Shown here: positions 25,057-37,380 of the stretch, in pieces
Layout: every line of letters starts with the position of its first letter
Position numbering within the stretch: position 1 is the first letter of the stretch
Assembly (NCBI GenBank): GCA_023653785.1
Contig: JAMKCH010056715.1
Location: 82,382 to 146,381, forward strand
Direction: 5' to 3'
DNA length: 64,000 nt
Source of the DNA: Ophioderma brevispina
Taxonomy: Eukaryota; Echinodermata; Ophiuroidea; Amphilepidida; Ophiodermatidae
Notes under the pieces: model-generated
Database searches by the model: none
Told to the model about the DNA's origin: nothing
The model's input: only the letters and a program-made list of their open reading frames with translations
Made by a program: the position numbers and the translations under genes

Positions 25057-25212
25057 GGTAGACGTTTCATATTGAAGTCCCATTGATGCAAATGAGGTAT
25101 TGCCATTCCGTTCCGTCAAGCACTACTGCACACGTCATAACAAGCGCAATGACGGAATCAATTTTAATACCTCAGTTGCATCAGTGGGACTTCTCTATGA
25201 AACGTGTTACCC
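25057..25212. mobile_element. Family H, palindromic MITE
   Basis: GGTAGACGTTTCAT, then GAAGTCCCATTGATGCAA, then TGAGGTATT on the left face the complement on the right (AATACCTCAGTTGCATCAGT, GGGACTTC, ATGAAACGTGTTACC). A second inner pair, TTCCGTCA and TGACGGAA, closes the stem. The 156 bp can fold as one hairpin. Single copy in the window. Confidence 0.75.
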
Positions 25213-26991
25213 ACATTGGCATACGTTGATAGAGTTTTTGCACTAATAAGACTATTTACATATTAGTATGATAGCTTGTAAAAATTACCTTTCCTTTTGG
25301 GATGTAAGCACTTGTGCTAAACGTCTCAGCATATAGAACACGGTTCAACAAAGCAAGTGGGTGAAGGTTATTAACATTTGATGAGATAGAAAAAAGTAAT
25401 TTCGATGTAACCTTCATAACAGATACGCACTTTGCATTATTCAGTATTGGGATAACTGTAGGCATTTGGAAAATAGTATGCTGCATCTGATGAACTTTCT
25501 ATCCAGGCAATTGAAAATTACATCTATAGTTGAATGTCTCGCGATTTTTGTTATAATGGTTCACCAAATATAAAGCGTTAATATGTTCTCACCCTGATAA
25601 ACATCTCACTGAGCAAATGAGTAATCTGACGAAAACTGAATAGCTTGTTTTCAGAACGAGTAAAACGCAATCGGTTATCCTGACTGTTTCACATTATTGT
25701 GCGTCCCGAGTTACATGGATGATCAATTTTAATTATAAGTTCCACAATCTCTAGTTCAACACACACCTCTACTTCCCGAAGAACACCCCCCGGAAACCTC
25801 CAGTCCTTTTCACGAAAGGACACTCGAACATCTTCACCACGATCAAATAACTCATGGATGGCGTACTCAAACAGTGCAAGCAAATGAAATGAAGGTATCA
25901 TTTGTCACTTAAGTACATTTCACTATTAAGCTAAATCAAGCCCCTGGAAGGCCCAGAGGAAAGTCAATCTGCGAGTGAGGTATACTCACATTCATCGCAG
26001 TGGTAATACAAATTTGCCATGTTCACGATAGTGGGTTTTTTGATATTCAAGTTATCTATTCGCGCAAAGTTTTGATACATAACAAAGATAACATCTGTAT
26101 TAAAGAGCATGTGAGGATGACATATCTATTTACAATTCACGAAGAAAAAATAAACAGCGGAAATGAATAAAAATGAATAGAGAAGGAAATATCAAGTACA
26201 CACACGATACTTATCCTACCTTATGTGGAATTTATAGAAAATATCCGCTGAGGTTCTTGCCGACTACACACCTGTATCCAGACTAAAAATATCCCTATAA
26301 CATGTCGAAACAGTAGTAGATTACATCACCATATCATAACATCCATTATCAGCCATGATCATCACATCACTCGCTGGTACCAACTACTCGTATTAAGCAC
26401 TCCTAACCCGCGTCGCTGCTGTCATCAACGTGTAGTCACACTGATATTACGACTCCTTAAGCGAGTCAGCTTGCATCGGCGCATAAAACGTATTAAAACG
26501 AACCACCGAGGACGGGTATTGGCTAGTTTTTGCTATTGAGAAAAAATATACATCCCTCATATGTGATTGGATTAACGCATCCTAGATATACGGAATTTGG
26601 TACGACGATATAATTTTTGATAAAATCGGTCCAAATAGACGTGCACCATTACACCGGAATTAAAGTATATCGTGTCCATGGAATTTTTTAAAAAAAGCAA
26701 AGTTTTATCTTAATTTTATGTGCAGCATCTTTCAAGAAACACTTCGTAAAGTGTGATTGATGTTTCTATTCCTTTGCATGCGTGATCGTTCCCTTGTTGG
26801 ACTGTGTAGTTTTTTTTCACCATAAAGTACTTTAACTGCTACCGGTCAAGTAGTATAACGGAGCACTCTTAATGACGGTATTGGGAATTTAATTTTCACA
26901 CGAGAAAATCACGAAGTAAAAAAAAATACAACATTGTAGTCGCCAATTTCCGGGCAAAGTGCATTGACCACTTATATTGATGCACTGGGAA
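25213..26991. other. No feature recognised
   Basis: About 1.8 kb of non-coding sequence with no convincing repeat or domain. Confidence 0.45.
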
Positions 26992-27341
26992 TTAAAGGTG
27001 CATTTCGTGATTTCAGCACCTAAAGTTTTATTCATTGTTCACTAGATATCCATGAGAAAATCTTATTCTCAAAATTTGAGCTGATCCCAATCTTGCGTTT
27101 CTGTGTTATGAGCAATTGCTTGTTTCCCACGGTCCCATAGGCTACTGTGCTGTAATTTCTGTCCGTTGTTTACGGACGGAAAATACAAAATTGCGAATTT
27201 CTTACAGATGCGACCGAATTTGCACGTAAGACTGGGCAAATGTGGATTACTAAGGCTAACGGTTCAGATGATATAAAAATCTCAATATTTTTTAGGTAAG
27301 TCGGGGGGACGAGGCTGTGGATCACGAAATGCCCCTTTTAA
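26992..27341 (+). mobile_element. Family D element, copy 2, TTAA-flanked
   Basis: TTAA at 26992-26995 and 27338-27341. Left inverted end AGGTGCATTTCGTGATT; right end ATCACGAAATGCCCCTT. The centre carries the short stem GTCCGTTGTTTACGGAC. The copy at 13.05 kb has the same order of blocks. No transposase. TTAA targets suggest piggyBac-type mobilisation. Confidence 0.8.
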
Positions 27342-28044
27342 CTGTGGTGTAGTGAACGAAGTTCGTTCGAGTACACCTATTCGGTCATTTAAAATGCGGG
27401 TTGCCTATACAGTTGGCACAAAAAGTATCTTGACATGTTTTTCGAACAGTATTGTGCAAAAGTCCGATAACTTTTTAAGTTTTCAAAATAATTTGTTTTC
27501 TAGATGGTGGTCTTTCTTTTAACACCTTGCTCGTATAAAAATGTGTAAAAACGATTGAGATAGAACGCTCGATAGACGCAAAACCCCCTGACCAAAAGTT
27601 GCCCTTTTTGGAGTTTTCAATGAGCATTGCGTATTGCAAGTAAGCTTAACCTTCATTGTGTAATATCAATACACGCGGATTCTTGCGTTGTACCACACAG
27701 CGACCATTGACAGATCCAAAAAATGCAACTTTCAGTTAGTCGGTTTAAAATTTGTGTCTTTCGTGCGTTCTAATTCAGCCATTTTTGCAAGCTATTTACA
27801 AGCGAGGGGTTAACAGAAAGCAGACCTGAGCAACAAAATGTATATTCCGAAAAAAACTTTCAAAAATTAGCGGAATTTGGCAAAATAGAGATCCAAATAC
27901 CTTTTTGTGTCAATTGTACTTCTGCACGCCAAGTTGAGACGCACCCTCCTCTGCGACGGTTTTTAATTGGTTGCGCATTTTAAAATCATTGTGGTGGATT
28001 CCATTCAGGATTCTAATGCCGCTAAACATTTTTTTCACTGAGAA
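27342..28044. other. Imperfect palindrome, otherwise blank
   Basis: GGTGTAGTGAACGAAGTTCG followed by TTCGAGTACACC (about 27343-27374) is a near palindrome directly beside the right end of element D. No partner copy was found. Confidence 0.4.
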
Positions 28045-28601
28045 TGAGTTTCATTTTGACGTTTAAATTTCTCTCGAATTGCACTTCATCGGTTGTAGAT
28101 CACCTACCGAGAACGTTTCGAGGATTTATTGGACAAACAAGCACGAAAAAAAAACCTTGTTTTGAACTGGCCTGCTATCCTAATCGTCCCTATAGGAAAC
28201 CATGCTTTGAATTTTTGTCCTGCACGACAGAAATTACTAAATCATAATCTTATTATACAGGGTGAGTCAGAAAAAAGTACAACCAAATGAGGGATTTTTT
28301 TATGAAGAAACATTAACGGAATTTACCAAATTAATTCCTGTATTAGGCTGTTTAATCAGCTTTCACAATAATTGTATTTTTTGAAATCGATCAAGCCATT
28401 CAAAGGCTACAGTTTTCCATGAAAAATTGCTCAATTTGGTTGTACTTATTTTGACTCACCCTGTATATATACGTCGTATCCGGTTTATTCACTTCAGATG
28501 TGATCTAATACATTGGTAAGCATTCCACTGATATGCAAAAAAAATGGGTTCGAAAACAATTGAGGACGCTTCTCTCTGGAAATTTCCTCATGTCTCTTTA
28601 A
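28045..28601 (+). mobile_element. Family C element, copy 2, interrupted by element O
   Basis: Aligns with copy 1 from AATTTCTCTCGAATTGCACT to CCTCATGTCTCTTTAA, where TTAA is kept at 28598-28601. The left end has decayed. The central palindrome is broken (CCTGCACGACAG survives). Between CATAATCTTATTA and CGTCGTATCCGG about 200 bases absent from copies 1 and 3 are inserted: element O. Confidence 0.8.
28258..28463 (+). mobile_element. Family O, small TA-flanked element nested in C
   Basis: Ends CAGGGTGAGTCAG and TGACTCACCCTG, then AAAGTACAACCAAATGAG matched by CAATTTGGTTGTACTTATT. TA lies at each side (28256-28257, 28464-28465). The uninterrupted family C copies at 9.2 and 30.7 kb show the empty site (CTTATTACATAAAGACGG), so the 206-bp insert and its boundaries can be read directly. 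Tc1/mariner-like by ends and target. Confidence 0.85.
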
Positions 28602-29974
28602 AGAAATTAAATTCCTCATTACTAATTATGCGCAATACTTTGCACCACCGCTTGCCGCCATCTTGGACGTGCAGAATTAGGTGTAACGTACGAAAGTGTT
28701 GAAAACTACAGGTACATGTTAATTCAGCACGCAAAGTCATAAAATTTGAGTAGAAGATTGGCCGGAGTAGGGTGAGTATACTTTTGAATCACCAAGTCAT
28801 GTTGCGTCCCGTGAATTTTGCGAACAACCGGTGCATAAAATATAATCTCGCATAATCCTCTTAATGGATTGGGGTTAATGACTTGAAAATGTTAGTTTGG
28901 AGTACATTTACAACAACCCAGGTCCTCCCGCGTTAGTTTGATACTAATAACAACATAAACCCAACAGGGCGGGCGTACTTTTCCCTGCACAATGTTTAAA
29001 TGTACTGGTACGGCTTCTTGTAAAGCCAATATTTTCCGTTCGACAACCTCATGGTGAAATATAGACGGCAAGATTTAAAAACTAAAACTGAGTGTGAAAT
29101 TATTTTGCTTTATCGCAACCGGAGGGCAAACTTCCATATTAAATTGTGCATAATTAGAAGACATAATTACACGTTCACATTTCATGGATTTTTCTCAGTA
29201 AATAATCAATGCGCCAAAATTATTTATACAGGAGGGTAACCAGATATATCAGCATCTTCCACATACATAACTGCCATCACCAACCACTAGAAGTGCTATT
29301 TTTAACCTGTACGTGTAAGAGTTTCCGTATGCAGTCTGAAACAACCTGTTCCATCACCAAACCGACAAAATGTAGTAAATACTTGAGCAGATCAATCAAA
29401 ATTAAGACATATTTACCACCTCGTCACCGCACTCAATTTACCTCAACACTCGATCATATTTTATCGGCTTTCGTCTGATATTATACTCATAAGTCAAGTT
29501 ATATGGAATCAGTAATCATGCATTTCCACCGCCTCTTCGTGTAAGTATCCGCTAAACGTCAAATTGCATACGATTTATAACTGATACAGTTGACGACTGT
29601 CAGAAACGTTTGCTCGCCTAATAGGAGATGTGGTATTTGATAACATGGTTCTAATATGGTAGTCATTGGAGGTGTATGCACGCCGATGAGATATGATCTC
29701 GTATGTGAGAGTGAGTAAGCGAGACACAGAGCTAGCGACAGAGAGAGTAGAGACAGTGATATTCGTAAGTACACCGGTGCTAAACTTTGAAACTCATTTG
29801 GATTGTCACTAATACACTGTACATGTAAAACAACAAAATAATTTTCTGTGCTCTGCATGTATGCACACGACTATCTCTCAGAATTCATTGTTTCCTCTTC
29901 CCACAGAAAAATATATATTGTTTTTATTATTATTTATGTCAAGGCTAATGTAGGCATTAACAGCAGTTATCTAA
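28602..29974. other. No feature recognised
   Basis: Non-coding. Short frames at 29051-29478 and 29559-29858 have no recognisable domain. Confidence 0.4.
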
Positions 29975-30178
29975 TTAGTATCGCTGACGGATTGGCGCAA
30001 AAATAGCGATTAACCTCCCTTTTGAACTCTGCAAGTCCTGGTTTGATGCTACATGAGCAGGAAGGGCATTCCATAAGCCTACCGAGAATGGGAGAAATGA
30101 TCTTCTGTGGGAGGCCAGGTTGGACCTTGGGACTTTCACAGCAAGGTCGTGAGACCTGACTGAGCGCCTAATATGCAA
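29940..30178 (-). pseudogene. Non-LTR retrotransposon (LINE) C-terminal relic
   Basis: The minus-strand translation contains SHRRSFLPFSVGLWNALP then AHVASNQDLQ. The pattern SF.P....LWN.LP......L..FK is the well-known C-terminal signature of many LINE reverse transcriptases. After DLQ the sense continues in another frame as FKREVNRY, so a frameshift is present, and a stop follows. Only the last 65 or so codons survive, with an AATAATAATAAAAACA tail downstream (29920-29935) that could be its 3' end. No catalytic domain (YADD) is present. The clade is not assignable. Confidence 0.72.
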
Positions 30179-30179
30179 A

Positions 30180-30547
30180 TTAGGTATTCTGAATGGCAGC
30201 CAATAGTGGGCATTTTTGCTGGTATTTGATGCGCTCCCCTATTCAAAGTATACCAACTACCAACATGAAACTTGGTATTTAGATGTATTATGTAATTCTA
30301 CTTGTCCTAACATTTTCAGAATATCAATAGAATTTACATTTTGTAATATTTCTGTCCTCATCCTTAGGCTCAGGCACCCACATTTTGAAGAAAAAAAATC
30401 AGAATGGGCGTCAGAAAATAACTCACATGAGTATTCATCATTGTCAACTCATTAGCAGTAATGCCCATAAACATTCGCACCACGTCGGTGTGTTTATTTT
30501 ACTTCGAGGCATTTGACTGCATAACAGAAAGGCACTGTCGACGTTTG
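30180..30547. other. No feature recognised
   Basis: Non-coding sequence between the LINE tail and element C. Confidence 0.4.
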
Positions 30548-30907
30548 TTAAAGAGACATGAGGAGATTTCCAGAAAGAAGCGCCCCCAATTTTTTTCGAA
30601 CCCGGGTTTTTTGGATATTTGGAATGCTTTCCAATGTATTAGATCACACCTGAAGTGAATAAGCCGAATACGCCGTCTTTATGTAATAATATGATGATTT
30701 AGTACTTTCTGTCGTGCACGACAGAAAGTCAAAGCACAGTGTTCTATGGGGACAATTACGATAGTCAGGCAAGTTCAAAACAAGGTTTGCGGTTGTACTT
30801 GTTTGTCCAATAAACCTTCGGAACGTTCTTGGTAGGTGGTCTACAATCGATCCTGTGCAATTTGAGAGAAATTCGTATCCTAAAAAAATCTCCTCCTGTC
30901 ACTTTAA
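30548..30907 (-). mobile_element. Family C element, copy 3, TTAA-flanked
   Basis: TTAA at 30548-30551 and 30904-30907. Reads as the reverse complement of copy 1 along nearly its whole length, including CAAGTTCAAAACAAGGTTTG and GGAATGCTTTCCAATG. The central palindrome is still perfect over 26 bp (30704-30729). Confidence 0.85.
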
Positions 30908-31259
30908 TGAGGTCCTAAAAAATTTAAAATTCGATTGCTAATGTTCAAAATATACGAATTCCCATCTTTATAACATGTAATTAACACTTAAAAGCATTCA
31001 GACTATTTATTAGTCCTAATATCCTTATACGTTTTGGGTCAGTACTAATGAGCGACAAATCAGTCATCAATGCGATTAAACAATGGCGTCTTTTATAAGT
31101 TACACGTCGATATTTAGGAAGATAAGACATGGACATTTGTACATCAAATTGGTGGTCATCTTGGATGTGCTCAGGTAAGTGTTATTATACGTAAACATTC
31201 GGATCTATTGTAACATGCAGTGCCACATTAATAAATCTGTCACAGTTGAGAATGCACGG

Positions 31260-31355
31260 CTTCGTATCATCAATGGAATACTTCTTATCATCAATGGAAT
31301 ACTTCGTATCATTAATGGAATGCTTCGTATCATTAATGGAAGGTTTCGTATCGGT
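31260..31355 (+). repeat. 21-bp minisatellite, about 4.5 units
   Basis: Units CTTCGTATCATCAATGGAAT plus one base start at 31260, 31281, 31302 and 31323, and a partial one at 31344. The period is a multiple of three, so an open frame passes through it as a heptapeptide repeat (LRIINGI type). I see no other evidence of coding. Confidence 0.9.
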
Positions 31356-31616
31356 TGTAGTATTCCACTAAATCTACAGCTGAAATAGCAAATATTATTT
31401 TGTAAATTTCACCTGTATTGAACATGGCATATTTTCAACACAATATGAAATTCAAATTCTTTCTATTGCTCTCAAATTGGGACCTTCGAAGAATACAAAT
31501 ATTTTTACACACAAAATAAAAGTCGCACAAAACAGGTATGAGTGTTAATACGGGGCTAAATAACTCCAGTTATATGTACGCCACATTTTGACTATCAAAG
31601 AATACTCACAGAGTGT

Positions 31617-31828
31617 TTAAAGCCATGATCCGTCGTCTGATGAATAAAATCACTCCGGAGTGATTTCATTTTAAAATCATTTTGTTTACCACTAAGGGCG
31701 CTGATTTGGGATTAATCATTTCAGGTGAGGACCAATGTATACAAATATTTACAACCATGCAAAAGTATAAATTTTGAAAACAAATCTTGAGGGCGCACTA
31801 ATTTCAAAATGTGCCAGCGTCTCTTTAA
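31617..31828 (+). mobile_element. Diverged family C-like element
   Basis: TTAA at 31617-31620 and 31825-31828. The right half follows family C: TTTCAGGTGAGGACCAATG parallels CTTCAGGTGTGATCTAATAC, then a GAGGGCGC block, then GTCTCTTTAA. A 20-bp perfect palindrome (31647-31666, centre CACTCCGGAGTG) lies where family C has its own palindrome. Confidence 0.5.
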
Positions 31829-33008
31829 GGTAAATAAACGTACAGCTAGGACAAGCAATTGGTTTTAGTGAAATTAGTATACGCCAAAGGTCTAATACAG
31901 ATTGATTTATCGATCGTTTGGGGATTTTCACTGCAGTCAGACCTGTCTTTTTCTTCACCCAACGTCTGTGTTTCCTCTGTTGCATGTTTCTATAGCGGAA
32001 ACCATTTTGAAGTCATTATGTAAATCTGCAATCGTATCTGATGGCAACGTCAAAGTACAACAAAAAATAAAACACTGAAAGTGTTTTTAATTCTTGCTTT
32101 TATTACATTTATATTGTAATGCTTGCAAGGAAATTAACATGGTTGTCATGGTACCGCGTTCGCCCAACATAAAGTGCATTATATAATTAATGGAATTCCG
32201 TGAAACCGTGATATTTCATCCTCTGTAGCCACGCATATACGAGGTAATGATGTATTATTATGAAATAAGACAGGCGGGATGCTAATTAACACGGTGAGTC
32301 CATTATAGCTATCAGGGTATCATTGCTAATGCTGATGCCCGTCATTTGAGAGCAAACCAACAGGGTAAAACGCGTGAAAGGAAGTGTTGTTTATGCCTTT
32401 TAGCAAGGTAAAGCGAAATATGAGATAACTGTTTATGTGAAAAACAAATAGGGTTTTGAAGAAGAGCACCATATGCTAGTCATTTAGGTTATGGTCTTTC
32501 AAATAAATCGTTGCCGTCGCTGTGACCTTTTACGATTAAAAGGTTCTACAAAATGATAGAGAAGCCACCAAACAATGACAGAACAAGTCAAGAGATATGA
32601 TTTTAACCCGTTTAAGCCTTCTAGATTATTTATACGGCTGCAGAACCAAAAGGGTTAAATATTTTCCACGAATAACGTCTGCAACACTATGACTATAAGT
32701 ACTTAAGTTGAATTGAGAGTGTGTAAAATAAGCTACATAAGCACGGCTGACTTAGTCAGGCTACCAGATGCAACCCAGTTTAATAGGCAGTCCATTGTTT
32801 GTCAAAGGAATGGAATTGTGTTGTAAAAACCATTGCGGTCCGGTAAGTACGTAATCCTGATTCTAAAATTGGAAGAAAAAAAAATAGCGTAAATTGAAAT
32901 CAGTGTTTAAAAATTCTCGAGACTGGAAAATATCGAAAAGCATTGTGGGAAAAATGAATGCGTTATTTTTTTTACATATCGATTGTGTTGGTTTGAACAA
33001 TTTATAGG
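31829..33008. other. No feature recognised
   Basis: AT-rich non-coding sequence. Confidence 0.4.
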
Positions 33009-33055
33009 CAAAAACAAACAAACAAACAACAAACAAACAAGCAAACAAACAAAAG
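33009..33055 (+). repeat. (CAAA)n microsatellite
   Basis: Interrupted run of CAAA units just left of foldback element I. Confidence 0.92.
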
Positions 33056-33085
33056 TCCAATACTAGTTCGTTATAAAAACATCGC

Positions 33086-34128
33086 TGTCATTAGAAGTGG
33101 GCTATAAAATGTCAATGTTTCAGATCACTTCGAACACAGGCTCGTTTGATGACTTTAATCACCCTGATCCCACTTTCGAAGAAAAAAAATGAAAAAAAGT
33201 GCGAAAACCAGGGTGCCCCATCGAAAAATCCAAAATGGCCGCCAAATTGTCAAAATTTTGATTTTTGACCATAACTCAATTATTTTTTGTTCAATTGCTT
33301 AATGTTGGTGGCAATGCCCATGTTTTGGGGTATTAGGAATCATGCTATGCAACTTTCATCTCACCATAGCCTTTCGTTTTCTTGAAAATGCTGTTTTTGC
33401 TTAAAATTGAGCTCTGAGGGCGCTTTCCCATAAAATGCGCATCGATTGATAATGGTGACTTTTACATTCAAAAAGTTGAAGAGAGTTTTATTATGAACAT
33501 GTGCTGAAAATTTAACTTGCGTGGTGTTTGTGGTTTGCAACTGTAGGCTATTTAATGTCATAAAAATGCCTCCATTTAAACCCACACGTAAGAAAGTTCG
33601 TTGACCCTGTGTATTGCAATGAGTGTTTTTGTCAAATTTTTAAATTAATGCCACGTTAAAAATGATAAGAGTTACACAGCTTTAATCTTCAGAAAATGAT
33701 GAATCAACAATTCTGATGATGGCCCACCTGTTAAAATTTAAAACTTTTAATATGATATGTACTTCTTAGGAAAGCGCCTTCGCAGTCCCATTTTAGGCTA
33801 AAACTGCCATATCGAGAAAACTTAAAGTCGTCGCGTGGTGAGATAGAAACTGCATAGAATGATTCCTTGTAGTCCAAAATATGGGTATTGCCACAAAAAT
33901 GAAGGTGAATAAACAAAAGCTTATCAAGTTATGGTCAAAAATATTATTTTTGGTCAATTTGGCGGCCATTTTGGACTTTTCGTTGGGGCACCCTGGTTTT
34001 CGCACTTTTTATTTTTTTTGTCTTCAAAAATGTGATAAGCATCATTAAAGTCATCATTCTATGTGTTCGAAGTGATCTGAAACTATGACCCAAATATGAC
34101 CCTCGATAGCCCACCTCTACTGTCATAA
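33086..34128. mobile_element. Family I, large foldback element with arms of about 350 bp
   Basis: The left arm (about 33086-33435) matches the complement of the right arm (about 33770-34128). Landmarks: TTCAGATCACTTCGAACACA (33118) against its complement at 34063-34082, GTGCGAAAACCAGGGTGCCC (33200) against 33985-34004, GGCAATGCCCAT against ATGGGTATTGCC, and GGGCGCTTTCC against GGAAAGCGCC. The spacer of about 330 bp is non-coding. A gene-sized inverted repeat with no transposase suggests a foldback-type or decayed DNA transposon. Confidence 0.82.
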
Positions 34129-34129
34129 C

Positions 34130-35160
34130 ACATTTTGCATCTGGTATGAACTTTTGGCACATATTCTGAAAGCACACCTCCAGTGTTGCCTTTTATTTTG
34201 AACAGCATTGATCAGATATAGCTATGCGCTCAATCCACGTGGAAGGTCGTTTAAGACTGATGTCATTGTACCAAATTCGCACTGATTTAAATGGATTTGT
34301 TATCTTTGCCTAGAAATTTTACACAACCAACATTTCAAAATTGTTTTCAAATATTAAAGATTAATGTAAGAGGTGGGCAATGTATTCACCTAGATATGGT
34401 AATATACAATTTGCTCGCTGTATCAAAGTCCATTACATATTCAAATCCTAACAATGGCGACCATTAAGTCAGCGATTGAATCTTCGTGGTGGATGGACTG
34501 TGTGCTAATTTTCTCAACTCTATTCTTACAGACCAGGTCATTGTATCGTCTGCCAAATTAAAGAATTAAAAATACCCCTCCCGTATCGCGAAACCCGGGG
34601 ACCGCTTAGTAAAAATGTAATGCTGAGAAACCTTTTCATTATACACTATGGCAAGTTTTTATACAATTATCCACTGAATGCTCCTACTGCCAACCCTCCC
34701 AGAGATGATTTTAGGCAGTCTTTTATACCCATGGGCAATTAACAGCCAGTTTGATTGGCTTATTATATACATCTTGTAATACTTATTATCGTTTGTCTAT
34801 CTCCATTGGCTTCCGGCGAAGTAGAGCTCCTGCACCTAAGCAAAAAATAGGCGCAGGATCATCACCGTAAATTCAATTCAGTCAACGAACAACAAAAGGC
34901 TAGCATGCGGATTTGTTTAGGCAATAAGGTAATGATGATGTTGTACAGTGTTGTTTTCCCTGTTAGTTGGAAGCGTCAAAATTGACTCATGGACTTATTT
35001 AGCAACTTTAACGCTTGCCATATTTGGGGAAAGAGACTGTCACATGCTTACTCTATATTACCTTAAACAAAAGATGTCTTTTAAAAGAACACGCATGGAC
35101 ATTTTCCACAGACCTTCATAAACATTTGAACTCATCACTTGTACTCTTGGTACCTGGACA
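34130..35160. other. No feature recognised
   Basis: Non-coding AT-rich sequence. Confidence 0.4.
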
Positions 35161-35162
35161 CA

Positions 35163-35228
35163 CGAGAGAGATAGCTGAGAAAGAAGGTGAGAGAGAGAGA
35201 GGGTGAGAGAGAGAGAGAGAGATAGAGA
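35163..35228 (+). repeat. (GA)n microsatellite
   Basis: Run of GA dinucleotides with a few GGTGA breaks, followed by a short CT-rich stretch (35239-35270) able to pair with it. Confidence 0.92.
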
Positions 35229-35229
35229 T

Positions 35230-35995
35230 GGTTGGAGGTCTCGCCTCTCTTTTTTCTCCGGCTCTCTCGCCTGTGTGTGTTTTCAAAGAGATATATAGAG
35301 AGCTCCCCCCCTGTCCCTATTGATGGGCAAATCCCCTGCATGATTATTACGAGGAACCATTAAGAGAGAGCGATAGAGAGAAATTTTAATCATCTCAGCA
35401 CAGAGCAAAGCATGATCTGCTACCCCGTCTCGAAGCACCATGTTTTCATTCAATTCGCCCCTAGATTTGCACCATTCTGTATTCAATTTCAAAACATGCA
35501 CTTAATTTTCCATCCATTTCGGCATTAGAGTAGCAGAAACTAAAATCTAAAAGTGACGGCACAAACGCCACAAATGCTCCTCCATCTCAGCTTGATCTCA
35601 CATACTTTTTAACCGTCCATTAAATTTGCGCCTTAAGTATCTACTTATCCGGCAATATTCATTGAAGTGCTGTAGATTTGTGCGTCGTCCTTTATTAATA
35701 AAGGCTTTGCACTTGTGATGAACAAAATCCATATATCTGCAGAGCTCGCCATTAGAACAAAAAGTCGTCATATTTTACCAAATAGTCGCCTAATTTTATT
35801 AAGGATATTGGATTTGTAGCACGTTTTGATTTGAGAGCGACAAGAACATACGAACTTCTACTGATGATTGTGTCTGATTGAGTTCCTTTTATGAAAATGA
35901 TGTTGGGTCTGTCGTACTGCCAGCATCCGTTTAGAAATTTTTGGAAAAAAAGTTGCACGAATTGTTTGTAATGACCATATATTACTTGCTCTCTA
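35230..35995. other. No feature recognised
   Basis: No shared repeat or coding signal. Confidence 0.4.
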
Positions 35996-36066
35996 TTAGA
36001 TATTGTCTAAAATAGTTTTTGTTAGTGTCTCTGTTAGATATTGTCTAAAATAGTTTTTCTTAATGT
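35996..36066 (+). repeat. Tandem duplication, 38-bp unit
   Basis: TTAGATATTGTCTAAAATAG followed by TTTTT occurs at 35996 and again at 36034. Two units, nearly identical. Confidence 0.9.
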
Positions 36067-37380
36067 ATGATTACAATAGTTCTGTCATTTATGTTCCATA
36101 TTCTTTACATTAGTATATTGGCAAAATTAAATACATAACACATTGGTATGCAACGGAAGGTGAAACGTGCGCCTTTTTTTTCAGGTTATGCAAATACCAT
36201 TTCCCCTCAGTGGGCGATGATTGTCACGTGACTATGACGTGAACATACTTCGGGGCTTCGTACTGCTTTCTTTTGTCTCAGAAACTAGCCGCTTTCGGTT
36301 CATGCCTCGCTGACAAAGCGAAAGGATTCCACTGATTGCCGATAAGCAGGTTTACGCCTATGATGACATCGTATATGCTTATGTTTAAAGAAGAGTGCAA
36401 CCTGGATTTAGAGTGTTATAGTCACATATTACATTTCTTTATTGCCGCTCAGAAAGAAATGCACATATAGATTGAATGACAATATAAAATAGAATGCAAT
36501 GTATTGGGCATGATAACCACATAACAACATTTCGTGGAGTACGCGACCTCTGCACACAGAACTAGCTAAGGTTAAGCCCGCTGAAGATGGACCACATGGC
36601 CTTCAAGACCAAAGCGTGAACAGAAACATATTGAGTAAATACTCATTAAGCAAACAGAAGTAAACGTTTGAAAAGTTAGGCAATGAAAAAAAAAACAATG
36701 AAAAATAGGTCGATCAAAGTGTGAGTGGCTTCAAAACTGAACCGCCAACTGACCGGTGGTTTATGGCGGCCGTATTTCGTTGTTTGGAATAGGAACCAAT
36801 TGCAATTGAGACGAACCGAGCAGAATCAGCAGGAAACCAGCTTGAGTTCTGAAGCCATCCCTTAGGTAGAGCAAAACGTAAGCAAGTAAGATTCCCACAT
36901 AGAGATAGATAAAGGGTTGGAGTGTCATCGGCCGTTTTGATTGTTGGCGGACGGATTTGTCGCCATTGCGCACTTGATCACTTAGTTGAGTTATTACATA
37001 AATGTCACACTAAACACTAAAGCATGGAAAATGCACTTTATCGGTGATTTCTCCAGGCTACCCGATGTGGCTTGTTCAGAAAGTTTACCGTCGCAAAGAT
37101 CTGCCACGATTTTTTTTTCACTTCAATATGGCGTTAATACAGCGTTAGCCGGGTATGTTCGAAGTTGCAACATGACGAGTATGACCTTTTAAACACAATA
37201 GTAATGCACAAGATTCGATATATTTGATTAATATGGAACTTTGACCTCGGTTGGTAACGAAACACAGGTCCGCCAACTTGTTCCTTTTATTGCTTGTAGT
37301 TAGCGAAAACAAGTGTCTTCGCTGATTATGCACAAGGATACATATTGCTATGCAACTTGGAAGATCAAGAAATACTCAGG
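36067..37380. other. No feature recognised
   Basis: Non-coding. Frames of 60-70 codons here have no recognisable domain. Confidence 0.4.

Noticed and set aside
36585..36640. CTGAAGATGGACCACATGG then CAAAGCGTGAAC, reminiscent of hammerhead-like ends of Penelope-type elements
   Set aside because: The conserved CTGATGA core and the matching GAAA position are not both present, and no stem closes convincingly.
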